Assembly (NCBI RefSeq): GCF_042646425.1
Contig: NZ_JBHRTR010000010.1
Span: forward strand, 1-59,965
From: Marinibaculum pumilum
GTDB lineage: Bacteria > Pseudomonadota > Alphaproteobacteria > Ferrovibrionales > Ferrovibrionaceae
Direction of reading: 5' to 3'
DNA length: 59,965 nucleotides
Shown here piece by piece: positions 1 to 8,895 of this stretch. The notes under the pieces are model-generated. The model was not told the DNA's origin, ran no database searches, and worked only from the letters and a program-made list of their open reading frames with translations. Within the stretch, counting starts at the first letter, position 1. Each line of letters opens with the position of its first letter. The position numbers and the translations under genes were made by a program.

Positions 1-266
1 CATTCCGCCAGAACGCTCGTTTCCAAGTAGAATCAATGCCATGCACCCCGTCATCCGAAATCGTGCCGGACAGCACTGGGTCGAGCCCCACGGGATTCAC
101 ATATCGCTTCTCTTCGACGCGCCTCCCTGCTGCCGTCGCCCTCGGGCTTGACCCGAGGGGCATGTCGGGACGGGGAGGCCGCGCAGCTTCGCCGCCTTGC
201 CACGGTCCTCGGCTCGGGGGCCGAGGATGACGGTGACGGTTGGAGTGCGGCGACAATCGAGCCGCG
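1..266. repeat. Non-coding flank with a dispersed inverted repeat
   Basis: No gene is supported here. Two arms of a dispersed inverted repeat lie at 133-160 and about 204-234, each built on a CCTCGGGCTTGACCCGAGG-like core ending in CGTC or GACG. Relatives occur at 24296-24404, 33341-33598 and near 59817-59890. It follows the stop codon of the minus-strand DUF1513 gene, so it may act as a transcription end. Bases 81-150 also resemble the far end of the window. Confidence 0.6.
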
Positions 267-1406
267 CTACAGCGCCAGCGCGTGGTTGTCCCAGTGCAGG
301 GGGTGGCGGCCGACCGGTTCCGCGCCCGCGCGGGTGAGGTGGACCAGGTCGCCGCCGCCGCCGGTCGCCAGGAAGCCATCGCCCCAGGCGGCGAGGCCGC
401 AGACATCCTCGATCGCGTGATGGGCCAGCGGCTGCAGGGTCGCGATATCCCACAGGGTGACGATGCTGCCGCGCGGCGACGAGGTGGCGACCAGGCGGCC
501 ATCGCCGCTGGCCATCACCGAGCCGATATAGGTGCGGTAGCGGGCGGACAGCGCCGGCGGCATCTCCAGTGCGGCCAGCCGGCCGGTGGCCGGATCGAAG
601 ACGGAGACCAGCGGCGGCAGGTCGGTCTTCGGCCCTTCGTACTGGCCGCCGATCCAGGCGCGCCCCCGCGCGTCAACCGCCAGATGGCGCAGCGACAGCT
701 GGTGCAGCTTCGCCGGCAGGGCGTCCTGCGCGGCCAGTCGGCCGCTTCGGCTGTCCAGTAGCGCGACTGACGGTTCCATCGTGGGCAGGTTCAGCTTCGT
801 GCGGCCATAGTCGGGATGGGTCTCGATGCCGCCATTGGCCACGACCAGGGTGCGGCCGTCCGGCAGCCAGTCGATCTGGTGCGGGCCGATGGCGCCGCTC
901 TCCATCTCGCCCAGGCGGGCATAGCCGGCGGTCGCGTCGTACAGCCCGATCACCCCGCGCGCCCCGTCATAGTCGTTCTCACAGGCGTACAGGATGCTGC
1001 CGTCCGGGGAATAGACGCCATGGCCGTAGAAATGCCGGCCCTCCGGTGCGTCGAACCGCAGGGCGGCGACATCCGCGCCGTCCAGCGCCACAGCGAACCG
1101 GTCCGGGCGGCGGGCGAAGGCGGTCAGCCGGCCGCTGGCGGCATGCCAGGCGAAGCCGTGGCCGCGCCCGGGCAGGGCCAGCTGGAGGGAGATCCGGCCG
1201 TCGCCGTCGATCAGGCAGAGCGCGAAGCCACCGTCGGGCGCGGCGGCCGTCGCGGCGAAGCGCGGCAGCGCCGGTGCGGCCGTGCTGCGCCGTGGCAGCT
1301 GGGTGACGGCCAGCGCCCCGCATGCCATGGCCCCGGCCAGCAGCCGGCGCCGATCGATCCGAGAGGAAGCGGCGGCGCCGTCGGGCTCAGTCGCCGTCAT
1401 AGGCAT
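267..1406 (-). CDS. DUF1513 family protein with Tat signal
   Basis: A 379-residue exported protein, last gene of the iron operon. Residues 18-25 (DRRRLLAG) followed by a small hydrophobic stretch look like a twin-arginine signal, which suggests folding, and perhaps cofactor loading, before export. The rest has repeated Gly-Asp/Trp-rich strands such as HQIDWLPDGRTLVVANGG, as expected for the DUF1513 beta-propeller fold. The start at 1406 overlaps the end of the upstream imelysin-like gene by 20 bases, which suggests translational coupling. DUF1513 genes are known to travel with imelysins and di-heme oxidoreductases in iron-regulated loci. The biochemical function of the family is not established. 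Confidence 0.85.
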   Translation of the reverse strand: MPMTATEPDGAAASSRIDRRRLLAGAMACGALAVTQLPRRSTAAPALPRFAATAAAPDGGFALCLIDGDGRISLQLALPGRGHGFAWHAASGRLTAFARRPDRFAVALDGADVAALRFDAPEGRHFYGHGVYSPDGSILYACENDYDGARGVIGLYDATAGYARLGEMESGAIGPHQIDWLPDGRTLVVANGGIETHPDYGRTKLNLPTMEPSVALLDSRSGRLAAQDALPAKLHQLSLRHLAVDARGRAWIGGQYEGPKTDLPPLVSVFDPATGRLAALEMPPALSARYRTYIGSVMASGDGRLVATSSPRGSIVTLWDIATLQPLAHHAIEDVCGLAAWGDGFLATGGGGDLVHLTRAGAEPVGRHPLHWDNHALAL

Positions 1407-2469
1407 TGAACATCACCTTCATGCCGAGTTCGCCGGGCATCTGGTCCTGCAGCAGGCTGCGCAGCCGGTCGGTCAGCAGGGCGAGATAGTTGACCGGGCT
1501 GCGGCGTTCGGGATCGGCGGCGGCCTCGCCCAGCAGGCCTTCGACGGAATCCATCGCCGCGAAGCTGTTGCTGTAGACGGTGTCGATCGCCGTCTGCAGG
1601 GCGGGGGCCCGGTCGCGGGTGGCGGCGGAGATTCCGCCCAGGTCCGCCAGCATCTTCAGCCCCTGCAGGTTGGTCAGCAGCGCCACGTTGGTCAGCCCGC
1701 TGCGCCGGAACGGCGCCAGGTTGGGGCGGGCGTCCTCCGGCCCGGAGCCGATCACCGGCAGCAGCTTCTGGTCCCGCAGCGCATGGATGCCGGTGCCGGG
1801 GATGTCGGTGATCCGCACCGCCGCCTCCTCCGCATTCCGGTACAGCGGGTTCTCCGCCCCGGGGGACAGGAGCAGGGCGGAGAAGCCGTCCTCGTCCTGC
1901 CATTCGGCGGCAGCGGTGGCGGAAATGGCGGCGATATTGGCCGCCACAGCGGCGGCGAAGGCGCAGCGATAGCGGGCCGGTGCGGCGGCCAGGTCTTCGG
2001 CCCCGCTGCCGTAGAGCAGGAATTCCAGCGCGGGCAGGCCCTGCACGGCGATGCTCGCCTCCGCCATGCCCTCCGCGGTCAGCAGGCCGGGATCCTCTGC
2101 CGCCAGGTCGCGCTGCACATGGCGCAGGGTGATCCCCTTGCGGTCCGGCCAGAAGTAGAGCCGGTCGGCACGGTTCGCCTCCGTCATCGGGCCCAGGCGG
2201 ACATATTCCACCCCGGACCAGGCCCGGACGGTGTCGGTGAAGGCCGCGCGGGCGCCGTCCAGTGCCACCGGCGACGGCGCCTCGCACAGCGCGCCGGTGC
2301 GGTCCCGCAGGATGGCGGAGGCTTCCGCGAGGGCGGCGAAGCCGGGCCGGATGTAATGGGTGAGCGCAGCCACGACCAGGCCGCGCAGGTCGGTGTCGGG
2401 CAGCGGTTCGGCAGCCTTGCCGGGCTGTGCCGAGGCGATCAGCAGGAGGATTGCGAGAAGGGCCTTCAT
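1387..2469 (-). CDS. Imelysin-like periplasmic protein, GxHxxE motif degenerate
   Basis: A 360-residue protein with a cleavable N-terminal signal (hydrophobic residues 4-14, AxA near 19-21). It belongs to the imelysin (M75/IrpA) family by its position and by the segment QGLPALEFLLYG, the counterpart of the family's GxHxxE motif. Here the usual His is replaced by Pro while the Glu is kept. This suggests altered or lost metal binding compared with the first imelysin of the operon. The ATG at 2467-2469 overlaps the stop of the upstream di-heme gene by 4 bases. An open frame continues upstream of this ATG but runs antiphase to the di-heme gene, so I do not extend the start. Confidence 0.85.
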   Translation of the reverse strand: MKALLAILLLIASAQPGKAAEPLPDTDLRGLVVAALTHYIRPGFAALAEASAILRDRTGALCEAPSPVALDGARAAFTDTVRAWSGVEYVRLGPMTEANRADRLYFWPDRKGITLRHVQRDLAAEDPGLLTAEGMAEASIAVQGLPALEFLLYGSGAEDLAAAPARYRCAFAAAVAANIAAISATAAAEWQDEDGFSALLLSPGAENPLYRNAEEAAVRITDIPGTGIHALRDQKLLPVIGSGPEDARPNLAPFRRSGLTNVALLTNLQGLKMLADLGGISAATRDRAPALQTAIDTVYSNSFAAMDSVEGLLGEAAADPERRSPVNYLALLTDRLRSLLQDQMPGELGMKVMFNAYDGD

Positions 2470-4067
2470 AGCGACTCCAGGAAGCGGAGGAGGTCGGCGC
2501 GGTCGGCCGGCGGCATCGCCACCACCGCGTCGCGGGCGGCCTGTGCCTCGCCGCCATGCCAGAGGATCGCCTCCAGCAGGTTGCGGGCACGGCCGTCGTG
2601 CAGGAACAGGGTATGGTCGCTGACCGTTTCCGTCAGGCCGATGCCCCAGAGCGGCGCGGTGCGCCATTCGCGGCCCGAGGCATCGCCGACCGGCCGGCCG
2701 TCGGCCAGGCCGTCGCCCATGTCGTGCAGCAGGAAGTCGCTGTAGGGCCAGATCAGCTGGAAGTCGTGGCCCTTCTGCGCGGCATCGCGACGGGTGACGA
2801 ATTTCGGCGTGTGGCAGCCGGTGCAGCCGGCCGCGTAGAACAGCTTCTTGCCGCGCAGCACCTGCGGGTCCTCGACATCGCGACGGGCCGGGACGGCGAG
2901 GTTGCGGGAATAGAAGGCGACCAGCTCGAGCACCGGGTCGGGCGCCTCGCTGTCGCCCAGCGCCGGCTGGATGCCGTCCGGCGCGGTGCGGCAGGCCGTC
3001 TGCGCCACGGTGCATTCGCCCCAGCCTTCGGGCCGCGGCGGGGAGGAGATGCCGATATCGCCGGAAAAGGCGTCGGAGGTCTGCTGGTGCAGGGTGGCGG
3101 TGGAGGCCTTCCAGCCGAAGCGGCCGAGCACGATCTCGCCGCTTTCCGGGTCGCGGACGAAGCTCGGCCGGCCGGAAATGCCGTCGCCGTCGGCATCGTC
3201 GGGATCGGCCAGCGCCAGGATATCGCCGGGATGGATCGCTTCCGCCAGACCCAGGCCGATCATCTGCGGCGCCACCCGCGGCGACAGCATCACGTCCGGA
3301 TGCATGGGGCCGTAACCCAGGCTGGAGATCCTGTAGGTCGGTTTGCGCAAGTGCGCGACCTCGCCGCCGTTCAGTTCGACCGGGATCTCCTCGTAGGCAA
3401 TCTCCATGCGGCCTTCGGGCGGGATGCCGGGCAGGCCCTTGTCCTGCAGCTGGCCGCCATAGACCGGCTCGGGAATGCGCAGCAGGCGCTTTTCGGCCAG
3501 GGCCTGGCGGTCGGCATCGGTCTGCGGCGGGATCGACAGCCGCAGGAACATCGATTCCGCGTCGCCGGTCTCTGCATTCTGGGGGGCGACGGCCGGCGGA
3601 TGGCCGCGCCCGTCCTTCAGGTGGCATTGCTGGCAGGAGCGGGAGTTGAACAGCGGCCCCAGCCCGTCCGACGCCTGGGTGGAGGCGGGGGAAGAGACCC
3701 AGACCTTGCGGAACAGGGCGTTGCCGAGCTTGAAGCTTTCCTCCTCCTCGAAGCTCAGATTGTCGTGGAAGTTGGAGAAGGCGTCGCGGTTCACCAGCTT
3801 GCGCGAGGTGGTCGCGCCGGCCTGCATCGCCTCGAAGCGCTCCGCGACGGAGAAGTCGGTCGTGGGCGCAACCACGGCGGCCACACGGCTGCGGTCCTTC
3901 GGGCTCAGATCGTCTCTATGGGGCAGGGGGTCGGACGGCTGTGCCAGCAGCCCGCCGCCGCCGCATGCCAGCCCGGCCAGAAGTGCGAAGGCCGCCAGCC
4001 TTGCGGCTGGCGACCTCCGTCCTGCACTGAACAGCTGCCGGATCATGGTCTTGGTGTCGCTACGCAC
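2466..4067 (-). CDS. Di-heme c-type oxidoreductase (DUF1111, thiol oxidoreductase family)
   Basis: A 533-residue exported protein with two CxxCH heme c attachment sites, CQQCH at residues 145-149 and CTGCH at 415-419. This matches the di-heme oxidoreductase family often called putative thiol oxidoreductase (DUF1111). The N-terminus has an Arg-rich start, a hydrophobic stretch and a possible lipobox ending at Cys35 (LLAGLAC), so it may be a lipoprotein facing the periplasm. It sits between two imelysin genes in an iron-regulated operon, which fits a role in periplasmic redox handling of iron or its ligand. The substrate is unknown. An 87-base gap separates it from the upstream imelysin gene. 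Confidence 0.9.
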   Translation of the reverse strand: MRSDTKTMIRQLFSAGRRSPAARLAAFALLAGLACGGGGLLAQPSDPLPHRDDLSPKDRSRVAAVVAPTTDFSVAERFEAMQAGATTSRKLVNRDAFSNFHDNLSFEEEESFKLGNALFRKVWVSSPASTQASDGLGPLFNSRSCQQCHLKDGRGHPPAVAPQNAETGDAESMFLRLSIPPQTDADRQALAEKRLLRIPEPVYGGQLQDKGLPGIPPEGRMEIAYEEIPVELNGGEVAHLRKPTYRISSLGYGPMHPDVMLSPRVAPQMIGLGLAEAIHPGDILALADPDDADGDGISGRPSFVRDPESGEIVLGRFGWKASTATLHQQTSDAFSGDIGISSPPRPEGWGECTVAQTACRTAPDGIQPALGDSEAPDPVLELVAFYSRNLAVPARRDVEDPQVLRGKKLFYAAGCTGCHTPKFVTRRDAAQKGHDFQLIWPYSDFLLHDMGDGLADGRPVGDASGREWRTAPLWGIGLTETVSDHTLFLHDGRARNLLEAILWHGGEAQAARDAVVAMPPADRADLLRFLESL

Positions 4068-4154
4068 ATGGTTCGGCGGCGTTCAGTCGAGAGAGAGCCG
4101 GCCGGCCGGCAATCATGGCTGCCGGCCGATACGGTCCTGATCGGAACGCTGCCC

Positions 4155-5486
4155 TTACTGGAACACCGCGTTCGGGTTGTCGAGGCTGTCGGAGCCTTCG
4201 ACCGCGATCTGCTGCAGGCCCAGCGCCGGCACGATGCGCTCGATCGTGCGGGTCTGGGCGACCAGGGCGTCGATCGCCGCCTGGACGACGGCATTGCCCG
4301 CATCGTTGCCGCTGCCGATCATCTGGTCATAGGCCTCGCCACTCTCGGCGCGCGCCTTCATCGCCTGCATCGCGGCGATCGTGGCATCGAGCTGCTTGCG
4401 CATCTCCGCGTCCAGCTTGGCGTCTTTCGCCTTCACCAGCTCGGAGAGGCTGGCGCCGCCCACCGTGCTGCCGTCGGTGCGATCGTAGCGGCCGAGATAG
4501 ACGTTGCGGATTCCCACCGCGTCGTAGAGGTGCGAGTTGTGGGTGTTGTCGGAGAAGCAGTCATGCTCCTCTTCCGGATCGTGCAGCAGCAGGCCGAGCT
4601 TCATCCGCTCGCCGGCCAGTTCGCCGTAAGAGAGGGAGCCCATGCCGGTGAGGATGGTGGCCAGGCCGCCTTCCGGCCCGCCTTCCATCAGCGCCTTGCG
4701 GGCCGCGCCGTCGGCATCCCAGTTCGCCACCATCTCCTTCAGGTCGGCGATCAGCAGCTCCGACGCCGCCTTCAGGTATGCCGCGCGGCGGTCGCAATGG
4801 CCGCCGGTGCAGGCATCGCCCTTCGCGAAATCGCTGGCAGGCCGGTCGCCGGCGCCGGCATCGGTGCCGTTCAGGTCCTGGCCCCAGAGCAGGAACTCGA
4901 TGGCGTGATAGCCGGTGGCGACATTGGCCTCGACCCCGCCGGCCTCCTGCAGCACGTCCTGCAGCAGGGCCGGGGTGATGGTGCCGGCATCGATGGTCTC
5001 GCCGCCGACCTGGATCTGCGGGTTGGCGATCACGTTGACGGCGTAGAACCGGTTCACGTCGCTCTCTGTGCCGTAGGCGGCATCGACATAGTCGATCAGC
5101 CCCTCATCCAGCGGCCAGGCGTTCACCCGGCCTTCCCAATCGTCGACGATGGCATTGCCGAAGCGATAGACCTCGGTCTGCTGGTAGGGCACCCGGGCCG
5201 CCAGCCAGGCCTCGCGCGCGGCCTGCAGGGTCGCGTCGGTGGGGTCGGCGATCAGCTTCCCGATCGCGGCGTCCAGCGCCTCCGCCGTGGCCAGCGAGTC
5301 GGCATAGCCCGCCTGTGCGATATCGGCATAGGTCGTCAGCACGTCTTCGGCCTTCGGCGGTGCGGCCATCGCGCCGGACGTGGCCAGGCCCAGGCCCGCC
5401 GCCAGCAGGATCGCGCCTGCCGCCCGTCGGCCCGCCCGGCTCTGGCCCGTCGACCGGCCTGCCGCCGCCAGCTTGGCTGTCAACAT
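4155..5486 (-). CDS. Imelysin family iron-regulated protein (IrpA-like, M75)
   Basis: A 443-residue exported protein, first gene of the operon. The start at 5486 is chosen for the AAGGAGA ribosome site about 6 bases upstream and because it leaves a clean signal peptide (hydrophobic core about residues 25-40 ending in AMA-AP). It carries the imelysin signature GYHAIEFLLWG, the GxHxxE motif proposed to bind metal. A long insertion with Cys residues (DACTGGHCDRR) is also visible. IrpA-type imelysins are periplasmic or surface proteins linked to iron uptake; despite the name, peptidase activity is doubtful for most. A Fur-like operator lies 64 bases upstream. Confidence 0.9.
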   Translation of the reverse strand: MLTAKLAAAGRSTGQSRAGRRAAGAILLAAGLGLATSGAMAAPPKAEDVLTTYADIAQAGYADSLATAEALDAAIGKLIADPTDATLQAAREAWLAARVPYQQTEVYRFGNAIVDDWEGRVNAWPLDEGLIDYVDAAYGTESDVNRFYAVNVIANPQIQVGGETIDAGTITPALLQDVLQEAGGVEANVATGYHAIEFLLWGQDLNGTDAGAGDRPASDFAKGDACTGGHCDRRAAYLKAASELLIADLKEMVANWDADGAARKALMEGGPEGGLATILTGMGSLSYGELAGERMKLGLLLHDPEEEHDCFSDNTHNSHLYDAVGIRNVYLGRYDRTDGSTVGGASLSELVKAKDAKLDAEMRKQLDATIAAMQAMKARAESGEAYDQMIGSGNDAGNAVVQAAIDALVAQTRTIERIVPALGLQQIAVEGSDSLDNPNAVFQ

Positions 5487-5549
5487 GTATCTCTCCTTCG
5501 CAACTGACCGCGCCGGCCCGATTGGCCGGCCCGGTATTGATAAAGAAAG

Positions 5550-5564
5550 TGATAACCATTCGCA
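5550..5564 (-). promoter_or_regulatory. Fur-box-like operator upstream of imelysin operon
   Basis: The 15-base sequence TGATAACCATTCGCA fits the 7-1-7 Fur pattern (TGATAAT-n-ATTATCA) with three mismatches in total, in an AT-richer stretch (5536-5570). It lies 64 bases upstream of the imelysin start, where a promoter is expected. Iron repression of the four-gene operon follows by inference. RirA or Irr boxes look different and are less likely. Confidence 0.65.
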
Positions 5565-5646
5565 ATAATGAGGCGGAGACCGTGGCAATTCGCCCGCCTC
5601 GGTCAGCCGTGGCAGATGGCCGGTCGGCGAACGAAGGGCGTCGAGG

Positions 5647-6885
5647 TCAGTCGGGGGCGACGCCCTGGCCGGGACGGCGGGAGATCGCGGCCGCGGTCCA
5701 GAAGCCGAGGGTCAGGACGGTGGCGCCGCCGACCAGAGCCAGCAGCACCGCGTCGTAGCTGCCGGTCGCCGACCAGAGCGCCGCGGCCGCCAGCGGCGCC
5801 AGCGCCATCGCCACCAGGGAAGGCGCGGTCAGCGCGCCGTTGATCGCGCCATAGGCCTGGCGGCTCAGCATCTCCGGTACCGCCAGGCCGCGGACGATGG
5901 TCATGATGCCGTTCGCGGCACCCCAGAAGGCGGCAACCACCACCAGCACGGCCAGCTGCGCCGGCAAAGCGGTAAAGGCGATCAGCGCCAGCGGGAAGAT
6001 CGCGACGATCAGCGAACCGACCGTGCGGACCGGGGCGGTGGGCGCCAGCACCCAGATGGCGATCCGGCCCAGCACCTGGGCCGGCCCGATCACCGAAATC
6101 ACCGTGACCACGCTGGCGGTCGTCATGCCGCGTTCCAGCAGCAGCGGATAGATGTGGAAGCTGAAGGCGGAGAAGGTCGCGGTGAAGGCGACGAAGGCGA
6201 AGGCCAGCAGCCAGAACACCGGCCGCCGGACCGCCCAGGCGACCGCCTTCCGGCCCTGCAGCGGTGGCGGCGCGTCGCGGGACGGCGGTGCTGCGACGGC
6301 ATCGCGCGCCGGCCGGATCGCCCAGAAATACAGGCCGGCGGTCAGGATCACGTTCAGGCCGCCGAGCGCGATCAGCGCGCCGCGCCAGCCGAACTGGTCC
6401 AGCAACAGCTGGATCAGCGGTACGAAGACCGTGCTGGCGAAGCCGCCCCACAGGGTGATCGCGGTGATGCCACGGCGCGCCTGATCGGGGCCGACCCGCC
6501 GCATCGTCACCGCGAAGGCGGGCTCGTACAGGGTGGCGGCCTGCACGCAGCCCAGGCAGACGAAGATCGCGTAGAACAGGATCAGGCTGTCGACCTGCGA
6601 CCAGGCCAGCAGCAGCAGGCCGCCCAGGACCGCGCCCAGGCCCATCACCAGCCGGCCATGGCCGCGGTCGATCGCGGCACCCACCGGATAGGCCGCCAGC
6701 CCCGACACCCCGAGACCGATGCTCGCGGCCAGGTAGATCTCGGATTTCGACCAGCCCAGTTCCGGCCCCATCATCTGGGCCATCAGCGGGAAGCTGTAGA
6801 ACAGGGTACCCCAGGAACAGATCTGGCCGATGCCCAAGGCGGTGATGAACGGCCGGTGTCGCGGCGGCGCGCCCGCGGGCGGCAT
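5647..6885 (-). CDS. MFS transporter, last gene of pca operon
   Basis: About 412 residues with roughly twelve hydrophobic segments. The cytoplasmic loop between TM2 and TM3 (GAAIDRGHGRLVM) matches the major facilitator signature. The ATG at 6885 leaves 28 bases after the pcaB stop; a GTG at 6963 in the same frame would add 26 Pro/Ala-rich residues and overlap pcaB by 50 bases. It is co-oriented with pcaDCHGB, so uptake of protocatechuate or a related aromatic acid is a reasonable guess. The sequence alone does not fix the substrate. Confidence 0.8.
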   Translation of the reverse strand: MPPAGAPPRHRPFITALGIGQICSWGTLFYSFPLMAQMMGPELGWSKSEIYLAASIGLGVSGLAAYPVGAAIDRGHGRLVMGLGAVLGGLLLLAWSQVDSLILFYAIFVCLGCVQAATLYEPAFAVTMRRVGPDQARRGITAITLWGGFASTVFVPLIQLLLDQFGWRGALIALGGLNVILTAGLYFWAIRPARDAVAAPPSRDAPPPLQGRKAVAWAVRRPVFWLLAFAFVAFTATFSAFSFHIYPLLLERGMTTASVVTVISVIGPAQVLGRIAIWVLAPTAPVRTVGSLIVAIFPLALIAFTALPAQLAVLVVVAAFWGAANGIMTIVRGLAVPEMLSRQAYGAINGALTAPSLVAMALAPLAAAALWSATGSYDAVLLALVGGATVLTLGFWTAAAISRRPGQGVAPD

Positions 6886-6913
6886 GGCGGAGGGTGTCGC
6901 GGCGGCCAATCCG

Positions 6914-8248
6914 TCAGGCCCGGGACGCGGCGAGGGCGCCGTCGATGAAGCTGTCGGCGGCACCCAGATAGCCGGCCGGGTCCTTCAGCGCCTGCCAGTC
7001 GACCGGTGCATCGGTCATCCCGGCCAGCAGGTCCATCAGGTGGCGGTCTTCCGCCAGGGCAGTGAGGCTGGCCCGCTTCACCAGGTCCTGCGCCTGCGGC
7101 CGTGGCATATGCGCGGCCAGGGCGAAACTCGCCGCCTCCGCCAGCAGCAGGCCGTTGGAAGCGTCCAGGGTGGCGCGCATCCGGTCGGCGTCGACCTGCA
7201 GCCCCTCGGCCATCGCCGCCGCGTGGCGCAGTGCTGCACCGGCGGCGACCAGCATCTGCGGCAGGGCGAGCCATTCCTGCTGCCAGGCGGCACCGTCGCG
7301 TTCCTGTGCATGGACCAGCGCCTGATGCATCTGCCCGACCATGCCGGCATTGAAGCGGGCGAGCGCCACCAGCGCCTCGGCAGAGACCGGGTTGGCCTTC
7401 TGCGGCATCGTGCTGGAGCCGCCGCGGCCGGCATCGCCGCTCTCGCGCATCTCCGCCACCTCGCTCTGCGCCAGCAGCATCGCGTCCTGGCCGAACTTGC
7501 CCAGCGCGCCGGTGGTCAGCGACAGCCAGCCGGCCAATTCCGCCGGCCCGTCGCGCTGCGCATGCCATGGCATGGCCGGCAGGCCCAGGTCCAGTTCCTC
7601 CGCCAGCGCCGCCGCGACGGCGGGGCCGCGATCCTGCAGCGCGGCGAGGGTGCCGGCGGCGCCGCCGAACTGTAGCAGCAGCAGGCGCGGCCGCAGCTCC
7701 GCCAGCCGGGTGCGCTGGCGCACCAGCGGCAGCAGCCAGCCGGCCGCCTTCAGGCCGAAGCTGACAGGCACCGCCTGCTGGGTGCGGGTGCGGCCGGCCA
7801 TCACCGTGGTGCGGTGGCGGTCGGCGAGTCCGGCCAAGGCCGAGATCAGCGCGGCGAGCCGGCCATCGAACAGGTCCAGCAGGTCGCGCAGGCGCAGCAC
7901 CAGGCCGGTATCGACGATGTCCTGGCTGGTGGCGCCGAAATGCACATGGGCGGCGGCCTCGCCGCCGACGGCGGCGCGCAGCTGCGCCACCAGCGCCGGC
8001 ACCGGCACCCCGGCATCGGCGCTGCCCTCGGCCAAGGTCGCCGGATCCAGGTCGAGCCCGGGCACCACCGCAGCGATGCGGTCGGCCGCGTTGGCCGGGA
8101 TCAGGCCCAGCCGTCCCTGCGCCACCGCCAATGCGGCCTCCACCCGCAGCATCGCCGCGACCGCGGCGCGGTCGTCCAGCAGCGCGACGCTGTCGGGGTC
8201 GGACAGCAGGCTGCCGGTCAGGGTGGAATCAAGCGGGGTCAGGCCCAT
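6914..8248 (-). CDS. pcaB: 3-carboxy-cis,cis-muconate cycloisomerase
   Basis: A 444-residue enzyme of the fumarase/aspartase superfamily. It converts 3-carboxy-cis,cis-muconate to 4-carboxymuconolactone, the second step of protocatechuate ortho-cleavage. The superfamily signature GGSSTMPQKANP is at residues 277-287, with conserved HVHFGATSQDIVDTG at about 101-115. Length and motifs are typical of PcaB. Its place directly after pcaG separates it from adenylosuccinate lyase, which shares the fold. It begins 15 bases after pcaG ends. Confidence 0.95.
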   Translation of the reverse strand: MGLTPLDSTLTGSLLSDPDSVALLDDRAAVAAMLRVEAALAVAQGRLGLIPANAADRIAAVVPGLDLDPATLAEGSADAGVPVPALVAQLRAAVGGEAAAHVHFGATSQDIVDTGLVLRLRDLLDLFDGRLAALISALAGLADRHRTTVMAGRTRTQQAVPVSFGLKAAGWLLPLVRQRTRLAELRPRLLLLQFGGAAGTLAALQDRGPAVAAALAEELDLGLPAMPWHAQRDGPAELAGWLSLTTGALGKFGQDAMLLAQSEVAEMRESGDAGRGGSSTMPQKANPVSAEALVALARFNAGMVGQMHQALVHAQERDGAAWQQEWLALPQMLVAAGAALRHAAAMAEGLQVDADRMRATLDASNGLLLAEAASFALAAHMPRPQAQDLVKRASLTALAEDRHLMDLLAGMTDAPVDWQALKDPAGYLGAADSFIDGALAASRA

Positions 8249-8263
8249 TGGTCCGGGTGCCGG

Positions 8264-8863
8264 TCAGACTTCGAAGAACACGGTTTCCCGGTCGCCCTGC
8301 ATGCGGATGTCGAAGCGGTAGACGGTGCCGTAGCTGGTCTCCTCCCGCTGCGCCAGCAGGGTGTCGCGGCGCTCCGCCGGCACTGCCTGCAGCACCGGGT
8401 CGGCGGCATTGGCGGCTTCTTCGTCGGCGAAGTAGATCCGCGTATAGGCGTGGGTCAGCAGGCCGCGCATCATGACGATGACATTGACATGCGGTGCCTG
8501 GCCGTCGCGGCCGCCCGGCTTCACCGTCTCGAAGACAAAGCGCTTCTGCGGGTCGGTGCCGGTGCCCATGCGGGCAAAGCCGGTGAACGTGGCGTTCGGC
8601 CGGTTCGGATCCGCCGGGTGGGCGTAGCGGCCCTTCGCGTCGGCCTGCCAGATCTCGATCATGGCGTCGCCGATCGGCTGGTTCTCGCCGTCGAAGACCT
8701 GGCCGACGATCCTGATCCGCTCGCCCTCGGTCTCCTCGTCCACGGTGATGCCCGCGGCGATCTGCGCCAGCGGATAATTGTACTGCTCCGGCGTCAGGCC
8801 ATAGGCGAAATAGGGGCCGACGGTCTGCGACGGGGTCTGGCCCCGGGTCTTCTGTTCGGTCAT
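8264..8863 (-). CDS. pcaG: Protocatechuate 3,4-dioxygenase, alpha subunit
   Basis: A 199-residue intradiol dioxygenase alpha chain. It pairs with PcaH to open the protocatechuate ring between the two hydroxyl-bearing carbons. The beginning SQTVGPYFAYGL and the AMIEIWQADAKGRY region are family hallmarks. As in known alpha subunits, the iron-binding His pair seen in PcaH is absent (APHVNVIVMMRG at the equivalent place), so the metal sits in the beta chain. It lies 32 bases downstream of pcaH. Confidence 0.95.
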   Translation of the reverse strand: MTEQKTRGQTPSQTVGPYFAYGLTPEQYNYPLAQIAAGITVDEETEGERIRIVGQVFDGENQPIGDAMIEIWQADAKGRYAHPADPNRPNATFTGFARMGTGTDPQKRFVFETVKPGGRDGQAPHVNVIVMMRGLLTHAYTRIYFADEEAANAADPVLQAVPAERRDTLLAQREETSYGTVYRFDIRMQGDRETVFFEV

Positions 8864-8895
8864 CTGCGTCTTGCCTGGTTCTCGTTCCGGGGCGC

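Noticed and set aside
1387..3627. An imelysin fused to an upstream 386-residue segment
   Set aside because: The upstream segment is the wrong frame of the di-heme gene. A signal peptide starts at the ATG at 2469.
2556..5507. A long plus-strand open frame opposite the di-heme and imelysin genes
   Set aside because: Antisense composition artefact. The minus-strand proteins have heme motifs, signal peptides and ribosome sites.
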